Shown here: one piece after another, positions 33,055-44,783 of the stretch
How the letters are laid out: each line of letters opens with the position of its first letter
Position numbering within the stretch: position 1 is the first letter of the stretch
From: Dentipellis sp. KUC8613
Taxonomy: Eukaryota; Basidiomycota; Agaricomycetes; Russulales; Hericiaceae
Length of the DNA stretch: 63,137 nucleotides
NCBI GenBank assembly: GCA_002286715.1
Contig: NSJX01000015.1
Coordinates: 415,915 to 479,051 of the forward strand
Direction of reading: 5' to 3'
The notes under the pieces: generated by a model
The model's database searches: none
The model's input: only the letters and a program-made list of their open reading frames with translations
What the model was told of the DNA's origin: nothing
Program-made: the position numbers and the translations under genes

Positions 33055-33477
33055 CTAATTCGAGATGTCAAGGTCAGCCCAGAAAGTCGTACCCTGGAAG
33101 CTCGTAATCTTCGCGTGCACAATGACCCCTGCACCGTCTCTATTCCCAACTTCCGGAGCCGCAAACTCGCGCTTCCCGCTCTGAGTCGTACCAGGTGTGA
33201 AATACGTCGGTATGAACTCGACGCAGGTTTGCGTCGGCGCGAGGTCTGCCTCGATTGCAACCCACGGCTTCTCCTGCTCGATTCCGAACGTCACAATGAA
33301 GTTGTTGCGACCGGGCGGGTTCATGAAGCGCAGCGATCCGCACGTGGCGCTGAAGTCGAGATTCAGGACCTCCTGCCCGTCGAGGACCCATGTCCCTGCG
33401 TGCGAGACAGCCTTCTCGACGAGCCAGTACTTGTCTGCTGTACTTTCTTTGATAGTGACAATAATCGTATAACCCAT
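33055..33477 (-). CDS. Fungal fruit-body lectin family protein
   Basis: Single-exon gene of 140 aa, matching the usual 140-145 aa of the fruit-body lectin family (Agaricus bisporus lectin type, T-antigen and GlcNAc binding). Recognisable layout: MGYTIIVTI start, a V-E-K-A-V strand, G-T-W, the block GSLRFMNPPGRNNFIVTFGIE and the PW-V-AIEADLAPTQT region, then EFIPTYFTPG and a final strand FWADLDISN. There is no signal peptide, as in known members, which are cytosolic and abundant in fruiting tissue. I chose the ATG at 33477 by family length; the frame is open upstream but not family-like. The nearest neighbours are NDUFV1 (same strand, upstream end 280 bases away) and a poorly supported membrane protein. 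Confidence 0.85.
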   Translation of the reverse strand: MGYTIIVTIKESTADKYWLVEKAVSHAGTWVLDGQEVLNLDFSATCGSLRFMNPPGRNNFIVTFGIEQEKPWVAIEADLAPTQTCVEFIPTYFTPGTTQSGKREFAAPEVGNRDGAGVIVHAKITSFQGTTFWADLDISN

Positions 33478-33652
33478 TCTGCTTGGAACGGTCAGCGCCA
33501 TTCGGATCACCGATGATGAAGCGATCCTACTTAGGATAACTGTCGAAGGCGGATTGAGTGAACCGATGGGAGAGCTAGAGGACGGGTTGAGTACGAACAA
33601 AGGGATGATAGACGGTCGACGCACCGATACGAAGCGTATTTCGTACGAGCGA

Positions 33653-34348
33653 CTAGATGGTCATTTCAATGTTTTTAAGGGGGTTCTCAGCATTCCGTCC
33701 TCGATCCGAGGAATTCGTCGGAAGGTATACATCGATGATCACAAGACCAGATGACCCGAATCTCGGAAAGCCCACATGAATCATGAATGGAAGATGCCAC
33801 GAGAGTCTTCTGTTCCCAGAGTAGATAGCTCTGACGGCGAGGATTCCAATATTTTCCCAGCGCAGAGACGCTCGGCTAGGAGATGATGAATTGAAAAGCA
33901 TGAACATTGCGGTGATCAAAAGCAAGTGGATAACGATGCAAAAGATGCGCAGGGAGGAAAGCAAGACATGAAGAGCATAGTCAAAGAGCAGTCTGCGGCG
34001 GCTATCGAGGATGCTTCACCAATCCTGCCATGCCAATCACGGTGAGCAATGAAGCCTGTTTTGAGAGATAAATAATAGAGACGCACCTCGCCTCCCAGTA
34101 ATAAGCAACCACCAAGCGCACCCAAAGGACGCGGCCGCTGCCAGAGCAACAAGCAAGAGGAGAATGACCATCCGACGCTCATATCGGATAGAGGCGCGTG
34201 CTGTTTCGCTTGCGGTAGAGCTATTCCGCAGCTTCGATGAAGTCCGGAGACGGGTGGTAGATGAATGCCGCAGACGGTAGGCACCTTTCTCGATGGCGAC
34301 AGAAGGTGATGACTGCACCGGGCGCGAGGGAAATGCCAATCGCGACAT
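33653..34348 (-). CDS. Possible small membrane protein
   Basis: Weak call. The frame opening at 34348 runs to a strong hydrophobic helix (MVILLLLVALAAAASFGCAW) followed by an intron-like GTGCGT...AAACAG (about 34087-34059). A second hydrophobic stretch (RIFCIVIHLLLITAMFMLF, about 33950-33894) lies in another frame before a stop at 33653. I could not find a splice set that joins them cleanly. It may be a short two-helix protein, a decayed gene, or chance. Confidence 0.3.
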
Positions 34349-34882
34349 CGTGGTTCGCGAGTCGTGATAGATAGTCTATCCAAGCAAAGCTAGAGCAGCT
34401 TATCAGAGGAAAGTCAGAACATCAGAGACGATCCCCTGTGTATGGTACTCACAACGGCGGTCCACGATGTAGAGCTTCGATACAGACGACGTCAAGGTAA
34501 GAGGAGCTTTGGAATAGACTCCAAACTCCAGGCAAGACACACAGCGGAAGATTTCGTGTCGCCCTGAAGGTCAGTGGCTTCAAGCCAGTGCAGAACAAGT
34601 CGAAACTGCAGAACGCGAGCGCTTGTCTAGCTTGATACGAAAAGGGTAATCGGCCTTCCTTATTCGCACAAAGCCTCCTCGACACGTACAAGTCAATCAG
34701 CCAGGGTTTCAGACTGCGATTCAGTCCGAATGAGATTCATACCGCTTTCATAGAAAGGAGATGAAGGTGCACAAATTTTCGAAAGACAAAAGAAAGAGCT
34801 CAAGCAAATCTATAGAACAGAACATGTATACATTGACAGGTACGAGACAGCCGTCCTCAGAATTACAATCGGAAGACGTCGT

Positions 34883-36565
34883 TCACTGGTCGATAGCTGC
34901 CGCTTCACTACTGGCGTCGGGTTTCTTGATGGGCAAGACGACGATAGCGTAAGATAGGTAAATGCTATCCTCTCGCCACGCTTCTGCTTCATTGCCAGTA
35001 TGGTTGACCGTCTCTTGCTCTTCAGAGCTCCAAGTAATCGTGGTCGCCTTAAGGTCTGTATAATAGAATGGAACATCCTCGTCCATGTCCTGAAGCCAAG
35101 ATAGTGAAGGGGATTTCAACGCCTCTTCCGCCCGAGCTCGGTCCTCCGAATTTTTCGAATCGAACGCGAATGCATATTCGACATGCGCCGTCGTGAACGG
35201 ATACACGCGGGCCCAGAAGCTGTCTCCCTCTTCATTATCATAACCATGGGGGTGACCCCACTCGGCGCCACATTCGGTGGCGATGGGTAGCAAACGCACT
35301 TGAACTCCGTCCAGACGCTGAAGGCTCGAATGCACGATGGCATCTGTTCCACTCAGCTGCTGCGTACCCATGCAGTACTGGTGTTCCAAAAGTAGACCAA
35401 AAGGCGCACTCATCTTGCTGACGCATGCTCTGATGCGCGCGGCCAGAGGCCCGTCGCGGTCTTCAATGTCGTCTTGCACAACACCCTCGCGATATATCTT
35501 GAATGCTATGACCGCTCGGTAGCCTTTCCGTATCTGAGAAACACGATGCGGCGTGTCGGGGTAGAACGCGACCCAATGGCCGGCTGATGCCTCGAAACTG
35601 CTCGGGCCGACTTCGAGGTGTTTGCCGCCCGTCGTGTCGCCCAGCCCAACCAAGAACGTGCCCACGAGGCCATTGGCAGGGGTATCGCGGTGCGCCTTGA
35701 AATGGCCGCCTGGACCATAGGTGTGAATCTTGTAGGGCTCAACACGTACGCCGCTCGGGATGAAGTTCTTGCTCCAGTGGAACCGGATCTCTTCGATGAG
35801 CTCGGGGGGTACAGTGAATCCTGATGCCGAGATCTCGCGTGCGCTCCGGACAGATTGATCGACCTTCGTCTCTTGCGTCTGGACATCGCCGTATCCTGCC
35901 ACAGTCGAGTGATCAAAGAGCCGCCGCAGCATGTCACCGTTCTGGTCCTCGGAGATAGTGATGTCCGTCTCGAGCTCGCAGCCTGGGTGCGTGATCTTCA
36001 AGTGGAATGGCTTGTCGAGTTCCCCCGAGGTCACCGATGAGCCCTCCGAATAGATCCTGGCGAGCTCTTGGACGAGCATCTGCCAAATGGAACAATGAGG
36101 ATGAAAAAGGGTCAGATATTTTGTGCGCACGGACCTCATTCGGAGTAAACTCCTGCTCTATTTCCTCCTTGAGTTCCTCTCGCAGTATAGAATTTGAATA
36201 GTAGCGTATCTTGTCTACTTTCGCTTCGTGAATTTTGGTGCGGCAGTGTCCTATCTCAGGCAGGCGCCGTAAAGAGCCGTCTAGGACTCGCTTGATTTTG
36301 AGAGCTGGATCTAAAGACGGCATAGCATTATTGCCCTTCGGCACGCACTCAGGCTGCGACGCGTATAGGCGTATTACCGTCAGGTCAGCAAAGCTCGCAA
36401 TCGATTCGAAGTGACACGTACGACGTCAACTGGCAGCACTTCCTCCCCGCCTTTCAGCCGCTTCTCCGCGGGCTTCGTCGTGACCTGCGACTGGGCGAGT
36501 TCGGGGTCAGACGGCGAGCGTTCGCGTCGCTTCGATGATACTGCGCCAAGAGTTAGCACGTCCAT
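34883..36565 (-). CDS. 2-oxoglutarate/Fe(II)-dependent dioxygenase
   Basis: Exons 36565-36422, 36353-36135 and 36079-34883 join in frame to 519 aa. The core (about residues 220-320) is a prolyl-4-hydroxylase-like double-stranded beta-helix: Fe ligands His251 and Asp253 in FKAHRDTP and His299 in DTPHRVSQIRKGYR. The basic residue binding 2-oxoglutarate follows a few positions later. The protein has a basic, Ser-rich N-terminus with a possible nuclear signal (SSKRRERS, EKRLKGGEE) and no signal peptide, so it is probably intracellular. The C-terminal 200 residues have no domain I recognise. The substrate cannot be told from sequence; proteins of this layout in fungi are mostly uncharacterised. 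The ATG at 36565 is chosen because the longer in-frame start at 36655 lies in promoter-like DNA. Confidence 0.85.
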
Positions 36566-37149
36566 GCTGTTCTTCGAGCACCGGGAGGAAATGGGGGCGA
36601 TGAGGGAGAGGGAGGAAAGTAGCTGCTGGGGTTGAGCGTATCCCGCCTGATGCATGCAGCTTTATATGCCTCGTCGAGCGATCGGCTGAATTCCACATTG
36701 GGAAGAACAAAAGAGTGGATAATAGGTGACCTGGGGACTGATTGTGGCCGTGTGGACAATTGGCTTGGAGTTTCACACAAGCCATCCACATATCTAGTGA
36801 CTCACTTTAGAAATGACTCCGACCCGTGAGTACAGTTCTGTGGGCCTGGACACCATGCGGGCGAACGCGAGGTGCTTGAGAATCAACTTCAAGGACAGCC
36901 GCATCAATGCACGCGGATGAGAACAAATAGGCCCAAACAACACGCGGCAACGGAGGTCCGACGACTCTCGAGCGGCGACTACGCATACGACATCGAAATC
37001 GAGTAGATGAATAACCACCCTTTCAACGTCGTCTCAGTCGGCCTAGCTGCGATGCTAGGTAAACCTGGGACCAGGACTACAGGATTAGGCGGGTGCCTTG
37101 ATTCAGATCCTCCTCTCGTCATTGGTCTAATGTCCTACACACAGGTTCA
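36566..37149. other. Intergenic, no gene seen
   Basis: Upstream region of the dioxygenase gene, then unassigned DNA up to the first unit of the tandem duplication. A TTTATAT element lies near 36661. Confidence 0.4.
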
Positions 37150-39800
37150 GTATATTTCAAGTTATGTTCGTAACATCCACCAATTCGATCTCGACCGAAA
37201 ATCCTCTCCCTTGGTCTAAAGCTACTTCCCCTTCGGGCAACACAGATTCTCCGCGCTCTTCTGTTCCTTGGGTTTCTAGATTGCGAAACCGAATTTCGGT
37301 AAAAATTGTCCCTCCGATAGAGTGTGCGGGTACTCGGCCAGCGGCGCGTAAGTGCAGTATAATCCTACAGCAAAGCATTCCGTGGAGTACGCGGGTCAAG
37401 CTGTGCGAGACGACATAATGAGCACTCATAGTTCCGGCATCTAAGCAAATATACGTACGCTACGAATAAATCGAAGAGTTCTGTCTGAGAAAGCCATGAG
37501 TTCTGACATCTTAAAATGCGTGGAGGAAACTTAACAGGAGCTGTGAGGGCAATCACAACATTTCCGACTGTGAAGGCTGGAAATGGGAAGGTGGTAGGAG
37601 ATCCGTTTCCAAGTGCGAAGTTGGATAGCACGTACGAAAAATGGCAAGGTAATACATGACACCTGTGGCGGAAACATTAGCGCAGCAAATAAGCGTAAAC
37701 GTAGGTCGTACTATCTGTATAAAAAATACGCAGGAGATTGCTCGTCCTGGCTTCACGGACTATATAGTAACTGCATGAGCCTACCCTACGTACTCAAGAT
37801 GTCCATGTTAGCATATGACGTACTTAACATTATTCCTTTCCAGATCGTACAACACACGATAACTATGAATTTGTTAGGATGTAGCAGTTTGACAGGCATG
37901 ACCATAGCTTACTGGATTCCACGATCAGCAGTACAGCGAAGCAGACAAAGATGATACTACTTGCATGTGCGAGATTACATCCGGGCACTGCAGGGTTGGG
38001 CTGTGGTTCGACTGTAAATCGCAGGTCGTTAGAGAAGTACAAGACTAAGTAATGCAGAGACCAGGACGAACAATCCATCGATTTCACATATTCTGATATA
38101 GCCCATAGAGCGACTGAAGTTCCGACCTAAAACCTGCGATGAGAATGACTTAACGTCGCGGAGGACGAGGAAGTACCTTACAATCCAGATAGTCCCGAAA
38201 GCGTAAAGAAACTTGGATGAGCGATCGTAAAGTGCCGATGTACGTATCATCAAGATGACTATTGAACGCCGATATCAGTAGCGGGACCGGGTTGGATGTA
38301 AGATCGTCGTACTTTCGGATAGCGCGATTCCTATTGAGTAGAACACGCTGCTGATCCCATCCGTAGTCCAACATACCTGATCAGAGCTAGTTTAGCATAA
38401 AAGCGGCATTACGAAGGGAAGGCAAACATCAGGATCCGGATGCATGGCAATGTAATCTGCAGAAAATGTAAGCACATCGGTATAGTGAGAAATTATACAT
38501 AATTCACTGTAGACATCGAGAGTAATGTCGATGTATGGCGAATAACGACTGACAAAGTAGAGGATCTGGGGAGCATTCAGCTTCCTCGACCAGATGAACT
38601 CGACCTGCCCTTTTTAGGATATTCACGTTCCAAGCGAGGTCAAAAAGCACACCTCTTGCTCGAACGTGAGCATCGTGTCATACGTCTAGGCGCAGCAACA
38701 ACCGTCAGCGCAGAAGTCGAATGGATACTAGAACCAGCACACCAGAAGAGCTAGACATGCGACTGGAGGAAAGCCTACAATGTCAGCATCGTCAGGAGCT
38801 CCTGTAAAAGGCTATTTTACATACCTTGCATGTACTACACGGATGGATGTCAATATTGGGTATCTCTAGAGGAAAATTTTCTCTACCTTGACAACATAGA
38901 GACGAGAAACGTAGAGTGACACGTCGGACATGTCTGGGACATTCGAAGAACACGATCTGTCTTTATACTTATGACAGCAATGCCAGTAAGCTTCAAGTTC
39001 AATAAAGTTTGAAATCAAGGCGATGCGCACCGCAGCGTCTGAAGCACAGATGATCCTATCGTTGCCGTTGACAGAGGCATTTCAGGATCTGAATACGAGC
39101 GCAGCTCGCTAATCAGCTGCGGGCTGGTTGATTGAATGTTGCACGACTGATGGGCTGCAGTCAAGCAATGCAAAATGCTCTTTCGTGTGCCTTTGGATAC
39201 ATACTGGAACACGGCCCTTTGAACAGCCCGTAGGCACCTTGGCGTCAATCGATGACGCTTCGTTCCGAGGACCTGTATCGCAAATAGCGTGCGAATGCAG
39301 GTAATCTTACTCCAATATCAGCCATGGTAGAACCAACAAGAGATCCTAAGAACTGATGCCGACACTCGATACTGGATAAAAGATATCTGTCTCGCGGAGC
39401 CTTCAGGTTGAAGAGCGGTATCACTATGCGGGAGAGCAGTACCTTTCTCACCATCAATATTATCACACCACGATTCCTAGACTTGGAAAGGATGGTTCTG
39501 CTCACGCGCACGGGCACCGTTCGGGAGTCGAACAGAGAAGCTGACAGATGTATCAGAAGGTCTGTAGGTCAATCACTTCAGTTTTTCGTGACACGGTTGA
39601 AAAGGCGCTGGAGCTACATACTCAAATATTCTTTGAGATGGGTCCATGCAGTCTTCTGAACTGCGAGCAGCCCCGCCAGTGAGTAGTGCGACGGCAGGCC
39701 GCACGGTTTGGCGGGCACCGGCTGCTGGCGCTGAATCGGAGATTGGATACCTGCCGGTCTGCCGAAGCCAGGCGCAAGTAAGCGCTGAGAACATTGGGAG
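37150..39800. repeat. Tandem duplication, unit 1 (about 2.7 kb)
   Basis: Aligns collinearly with 39930-42740 along its length: the DUF6533 gene, then matching non-coding blocks such as 39020-39080 with 41800-41860, and 39690-39800 with 42610-42740. Divergence is substantial, with many substitutions and small indels, so the duplication is not recent. Confidence 0.8.
37157..38931 (-). CDS. DUF6533-type multi-pass membrane protein, copy 1
   Basis: Basidiomycete-specific family of about seven membrane helices with an N-terminal DUF6533 segment; function unknown, receptor-like by topology. Pieces in order: MSDVSLYVSRLYVVK (start 38931), a 10-nt microexon TACATGCAAG, VACLALLTYDTMLTFEQE, EFIWSRKLNAPQILYFVSRYSPYIDITLDVY, GISSVFYSIGIALSE, a helix with ILMIRTSALYDRSSKF, ALWAISEYVKSMD, EPQPNPAVPGCNLAHASSI plus a helix, FTVGNVVIALTAP, and the C-terminal tail from RVLHGMLCCRIILHLRAAG to ELVDVTNIT (stop 37157). 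At least eight introns are implied. No stop interrupts these blocks in the frames used, so the copy looks functional. Confidence 0.75.
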
Positions 39801-39934
39801 AACGACAACGCCTCGGACATCCTGGCTACGAGGCTAGGCGGACCTGGGGGAGTAGGACAGCAGGGCAGCTGGCGTTCTAATTCGAAACATTATCTCTCGT
39901 CCAATATCGTACTGGTACATGATTTGAATACATA
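38932..39934. other. Spacer of tandem unit 1, no gene seen
   Basis: Non-coding part of unit 1. Its end (39690-39800) resembles the DNA just upstream of the reductase gene at 42846, including the shared AGCGCTGAGAAC, so it is a stub of that promoter region. 39830-39930 is unrelated filler between the two units. Confidence 0.5.
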
Positions 39935-42740
39935 TCATCGTACGTTCGTGATGTCCACCAACTCAATCTCAGCTGGAGGTCCTCTGCCTCCATCCAAAGC
40001 TACTTCCGCTCCGGAAAGGAAAGTATCTCCGCGTCGTTTGGTCTCTTCGGAATCTGGAGGGCGATAACAAATTTCACTCGAGGTGTATGCTGTATCATCG
40101 GTAGAGTAGGCAGATGGGTGCCCAGCCGCGCGCAGATGCAATATAATTCGACAGCAAAGCATTGCGTGGAGTACGCGGGTCAGTCTGCGTCAAGCTTAGC
40201 ACTGGTGAAGGTCAACGAGACTAAGGTGGCTATACGTACGTGTCAAATAGGTCGAGGAGCTCCGTCTGAAAAAAACAAACATGAGTTCCGGCACGTTTGA
40301 CAACGAGAAGCAGACTCAACGGGAGCCGTGAGGAGAATGATAACATTCCCAACAGTGAAAGCTAAAGGTACGATAGATCAGCTGAAAATGCATCTACCAA
40401 ATGGGATCACGCATACGAAAGATCGCAAGATAGTACATGATACCTTTCACCATCGTGTGAGCGCGGCAGATGAGAGCATAAGTTAGACGTACTATCTCTG
40501 TAAAACGTGCGCAAGAGATTGCTAGTCTTCGCTCGACGGACTGTGAAGAGATGCATGAGCGCGTTATGTGTTCGAAGCACGCGCAGCCTACAGCGTACTC
40601 AAAGTAATGCCTTTCCAGATCGTGCAACCCACGATAACTAACACTTTAGTAAGTCGCAAGGCTCGGAGGGGCGTCGTCGGGACTCACTGGACTCCATAAC
40701 CAGTAACACCGCGAAGCAGATAAAGACTATGCTGCTTGCGGAGGCGAGATTGCATCCGGGGATTGCAGGGTTTGGCTGTGGTTCGACTATGGATCATGAA
40801 TCGTGAGAGAGCTCTGAACTGTAGAGCATGACGAAGAGAACTTACAAACAGTTGATTTGACGAATTCCGATACGGCCCAGAGAACGACCGAAACCGCGAC
40901 CTGAAGCCTATGGTCAGAATCCCGAATCGTCCCAAAGCAAGAAAAGCGTGTTACAATCCAGATAGTCCCAAAAATGTATAGAAATTTGGTTGAGCGGTCG
41001 TAGAGCGCATATGTGCGCATGATCAAGATGACTGGCAATCGCCCAAATTAGCAGCCGCAGGAGCGCGCAGAAGTATCAATTGTCGCACTTTCCGAGAGCG
41101 CAGTTCCCGTCGCATTGAACACGCTGCTGATCCCGTACGTGGTCCTGCATGCCTGATCAGAGCCGGCTCAGTATCGGCATAAACTAATCCGACGGAGGGC
41201 ACACCCTAGGATTCGGGTTCATAGCGACATAATCTATAAGGGGTATCAGTGCATCGATGAGACAGAAATTCAAAGACTGCTTACCGTAGACGTCGAGGAT
41301 TGTATCGATGTATGGTGAATAACGGCTAATGAAGTAGAGGATTTGGGGGGCATTCAGCTTCCAGGACCAGATGTACTCGACCTGGACGTTTCGGTGAAAT
41401 TACGTTCCGAGGTTGTTCTATGGGTAAGAAGAAGGCGTACCTCTTGGTCAAACGTGAGTATCGTGTCGTATGCCTGGTGCGAGGATGGTTGTCAGCGCAG
41501 TCAAGTTGATGTAAGAGCCCGCATACCAGAAGAGCTAGACTCGCGACTACAGGAAAGCCCACGATGTGAATATCGTCAGAATTATCAGTAAAAAGGTCAT
41601 CACACAGACCTTGAACATACTATGACGATGTATGTCAATTTTTGTTTTCTTGAGAGGAAAGAAAATTTCCGACCTTGACAGTATAGAGACGATAGACGTA
41701 GAGGAACGTGTCAGACATCTCTAGGCTTTTTTGAGAAGCATGATCCGCCTTTATACTAGTAACAGTGATAACAGGAAGTTGCGGCTAAGTTTGAAACGAA
41801 GGTCATGCGTACAGCAGAATCGGAACGCCCAGCTGATCCTATCGCCGCTCTTGACAGTGATATTTTCAGCGCGGAACACGACAGTAACTTCACAACTATC
41901 AACCACTATGGCGATTGTTTGAGAGCTACGCGGGCAACAGGCGGAAATCGCGCACTGTAGAATGGCCTATCTTGCGTCTCCGCGGATTTACCATAGCATC
42001 GCGGTTCAAACAGCCGATAGAGCTCCTGACGGCAACCAAAAGAGATCCAATAGAAGTTCTGTATAGCCAAACCTTTCACTCACATGCAGTCCAGAACAGT
42101 CCAGTTTGAGTCCCTGCCACACCGCGAACAGCGTGTGAAGGCAGGTACACTGATCTCTCCGATCAGCCACACTGGAGCCGACTACAATCCCTTGAACCGA
42201 GAGCAGCAGTTCAAAGTTAGAGATAGATAAGTCTGTAGCATAGGAAAGTAGGCCAGATGCGGGCGAGTTTTAGTGCTATGGATCCAGTTCACTGCGCAGC
42301 CTTCGAATGTTCTAGCTGGTCGCCTAAGCGAATAGTCCTCTAGCTGAGAATAGCGAACAAGTTCTCACCGACGAAATCTTCGTATCATGATGCCTGAAGC
42401 CCGAAGAAGCTGGGCTGGTCACACGTACGAATCCCGTCCTTCCAACCTTGTGGGACAGAGAGCCTGTCAGAGACGCGGCGCATTGGCCGCAAACACTGTA
42501 AGACCACTTCAGTATCTCGTAGTGTTATCGAGACAAATTTGAAGCTACATACTAGAGCAGTTGTTGAAAGCGTCTTCATGCAATCCGCTGGAAGTATTGC
42601 GAGTAGCCCAGGCTAGCAGCGACTTCGAAATGCGCTCATCTCCTGGCTGCCGGCGTTAAATCGGAGATTAAATAAATTCCGGCAGGCCGGCCGAAGCCAG
42701 GTGAATTGGCCTGGCAAGTGATCATGAGCGCTGAGAACGT
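39930..42740. repeat. Tandem duplication, unit 2 (about 2.8 kb)
   Basis: Second unit, head-to-tail with 37150-39800. It ends about 100 bases before the ATG of the reductase gene, so the duplicated segment reached into that gene's promoter. Confidence 0.8.
39935..41718 (-). CDS. DUF6533-type multi-pass membrane protein, copy 2
   Basis: Paralogue of 37157-38931 from the tandem duplication, with the same exon order. Pieces: MSDTFLYVYRLYTVK (start 41718), microexon TATGTTCAAG, VASLALL, AYDTILTFDQE, EYIWSWKLNAPQILYFISRYSPYIDTILDVY, DYVAMNPNPR, TYGISSVFNATGTALSE, ILIMRTYALYDRSTKF, AVSVVLWAVSEFVKSTV, EPQPNPAIPGCNLASASSI with a following helix, and GIMYYLAIFRMRDPI. The tail runs from MLCCRIILHLRAAG to ELVDITNVR. 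The acidic/hydrophilic tail is presumably cytosolic. It appears intact in all blocks I could follow; exact splice sites between helices 5 and 7 were not fixed. Confidence 0.72.
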
Positions 42741-42845
42741 TGCCTTACAAGAGCGTGTACCGCTCTTCCATATCACAAATGCTGCAATATATAGGCCACA
42801 GCATGGCGGGCGCCCTAACATTTCTCCCTCTACCTCCGGCGCACC
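41719..42845. other. Spacer of tandem unit 2 and reductase promoter
   Basis: No gene recognised. The last 200 bases are the upstream region of the plus-strand reductase gene and of unit 2's end. Confidence 0.5.
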
Positions 42846-44094
42846 ATGCTCTGGAGCACGAAGTGGAATCCAGCAGAACAGGTATGTACTTTCCGGTTTC
42901 GCGAGTCGCGAGATGTCTGTGCGACTCACGTCCTGCTGAGGCTTCATGCGCGCTAACATGCCTCACCTACATCTAGCACTGCTATGTCACGGGAGGAAGC
43001 TCAGGGTTGGGCCTCGAGCTCTCGAAGGTGCTAGCCTCGCGCGGGGCGCACGTGTCCATCGTAGCCCGAGACGAGAAGAAACTAGCTTCTGCTATCCAAG
43101 AAATAGAGGTACGCTCGCCCAAATTTCCTCAGAAACTCGTTGTCTTGACACCTCTACCATATGTGCAGAAATGCCGGCGAGACTCTAAACAAATCATCCA
43201 ATCCTTCTCCCACTCGCTACTCACCGCAGCCGAATCTAAGGCTGCCTTAGATGACGTGGTTGCCACGCATCATGGCAGCGCCCCAGATGTCGTCTTTCTG
43301 TGTGCCGGAAAGTCGAAACCCCGATTTTTTCTAGAATATACCCCGGAGGAGCTTTCAGAGGGCATGGATGATGCATACTGGGCGCAAGTTTGGACTGCAC
43401 ATGTTCGTCTCTTAACACATCCCTGGATCATCCTGACCTGCTTGAATTATAGGCCGCTACGAGGCTCATGGTCGAGCAAGATCGCAGAGGCAAAATCGTG
43501 TTTGTTTCCTCGACGCTCGGCTTGATGACTGTCCCGGGCTACGCATCCTACGTCCCTGCGAAGCATGCCCTTCGAGGGCTGGCCGACATGCTTCGCACGG
43601 AACTCATACTCTATGGGATAGATGTGCACATCTTCTTTCCGCCTACAATGCTCACCCCAGGATACGAGACTGAGAACAAGACGAAGCCCAAGATTACATT
43701 GAAGATTGAGGAGGGCGATTCGCCTCTTACGGCGGAGCAAGCCGCAGAGATATTGTTCAAAGGTGCATATCGTGCTGCGTCATCCTAAAACGCATATCTG
43801 ACCGTCGCGCCGCAGGTGTCAGTAACAATCAGTTCCAGATTACGGGGAACTTTATCACGGAATTGTTTCGAGCATCCAGCAGAGAAGCGTCGCCTCGCAG
43901 AATTTGGTTCTTGGACGGCTTCCTCGGTTTCCTTGCCTACGTTTGTCCATTTTCGTCTTCCCGTACCTTCTGTCCTGAGCTCCCTACAGGTGTCGGTCCC
44001 TATCTGGGCAAGATCGGTCGACAAGCTTATGTACGAGCACCGAAAGGATCACTTGCAATTTCTCTTGGATCAAGGTGTTTTGAAATCGGCATGA
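42846..44094 (+). CDS. TSC10: 3-ketodihydrosphingosine reductase
   Basis: Short-chain dehydrogenase that reduces 3-ketosphinganine to dihydrosphingosine with NADPH, the second step of sphingolipid synthesis, on the cytosolic face of the ER. Exons 42846-42881, 42977-43108, 43169-43402, 43453-43762, 43816-43940 and 43990-44094 give 313 aa, a usual length. Visible: cofactor loop [30 protein letters not shown], the catalytic pattern with Ser in IVFVSST and Tyr/Lys in [11 protein letters not shown], and the family signature [18 protein letters not shown]. The C-terminal part [20 protein letters not shown] is hydrophobic and likely membrane-associated; the end is EHRKDHLQF. The start [15 protein letters not shown] is fixed by an in-frame TAA upstream; the N-terminal membrane helix of some relatives is absent. 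The promoter is partly duplicated in the neighbouring tandem repeat. Confidence 0.95.
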
Positions 44095-44783
44095 GTCCCT
44101 TCTTTTTGGCGCGAGCGACGACCTCGCAATTGAACGATACCCACCTCGTCGGTCACCTTCGTATATGATGCTTGATGTACCGTCTTGTAGCTAAACCCGT
44201 GTTCCTTATTTATGGACTTGCTCGATGATTTTTGGATCATGCAATTTTTAGTCGCCCCGAGACGTTGCGCGCGTGAACACCTTTTCTCTGAGTCAAGAGT
44301 TCTGACAACAGTTGATATAATTTCAAGGCACTCAGCTGGCTGCGTTGAACGTTCCTGGGCAGATCTGCGATCTTCGGGACTATCTCGCCGGCGCTTACAG
44401 TTCGGCCAAGTTGCCGGGACGGTTTTGAGGCGCAGCTGCCGGACGCCTCGTTTTCGACGCGTTCAAGAACGTTGACCACGTCGTAGTCAGTGTATCCCCA
44501 TGTTCTTCTCATGCCGTCTCTACATGAAGCTCATATCTCAACGCACATGCACCCAGGATCTGGCAGATTATGATATAGGGCCTTTCAAAACCCGTGAGTA
44601 CCCATTTGGTTTCATTGCATTATCTTGGCCATCACCGCGTTGCATTTTCGCCACGATCGTATAAGTACGGGGCGCATGACATTCTTCGTTCTTTGTACAT
44701 ATGGCCCTCTCTTCTCACATCTGACAACTCTGTAAACAGTGTATATCAAGGGCTTCTGACGGCGGCAACCGCGCTCGGTCCGA
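44095..44783. other. Intergenic, no gene seen
   Basis: About 690 bases between the reductase stop and the third DUF6533 gene; only short unsupported frames. Confidence 0.5.

Noticed and set aside
39245..39517. 90-codon minus-strand frame in the tandem spacer
   Set aside because: Not conserved as a frame in the matching part of unit 2 (about 42060-42330), so no sign of coding.
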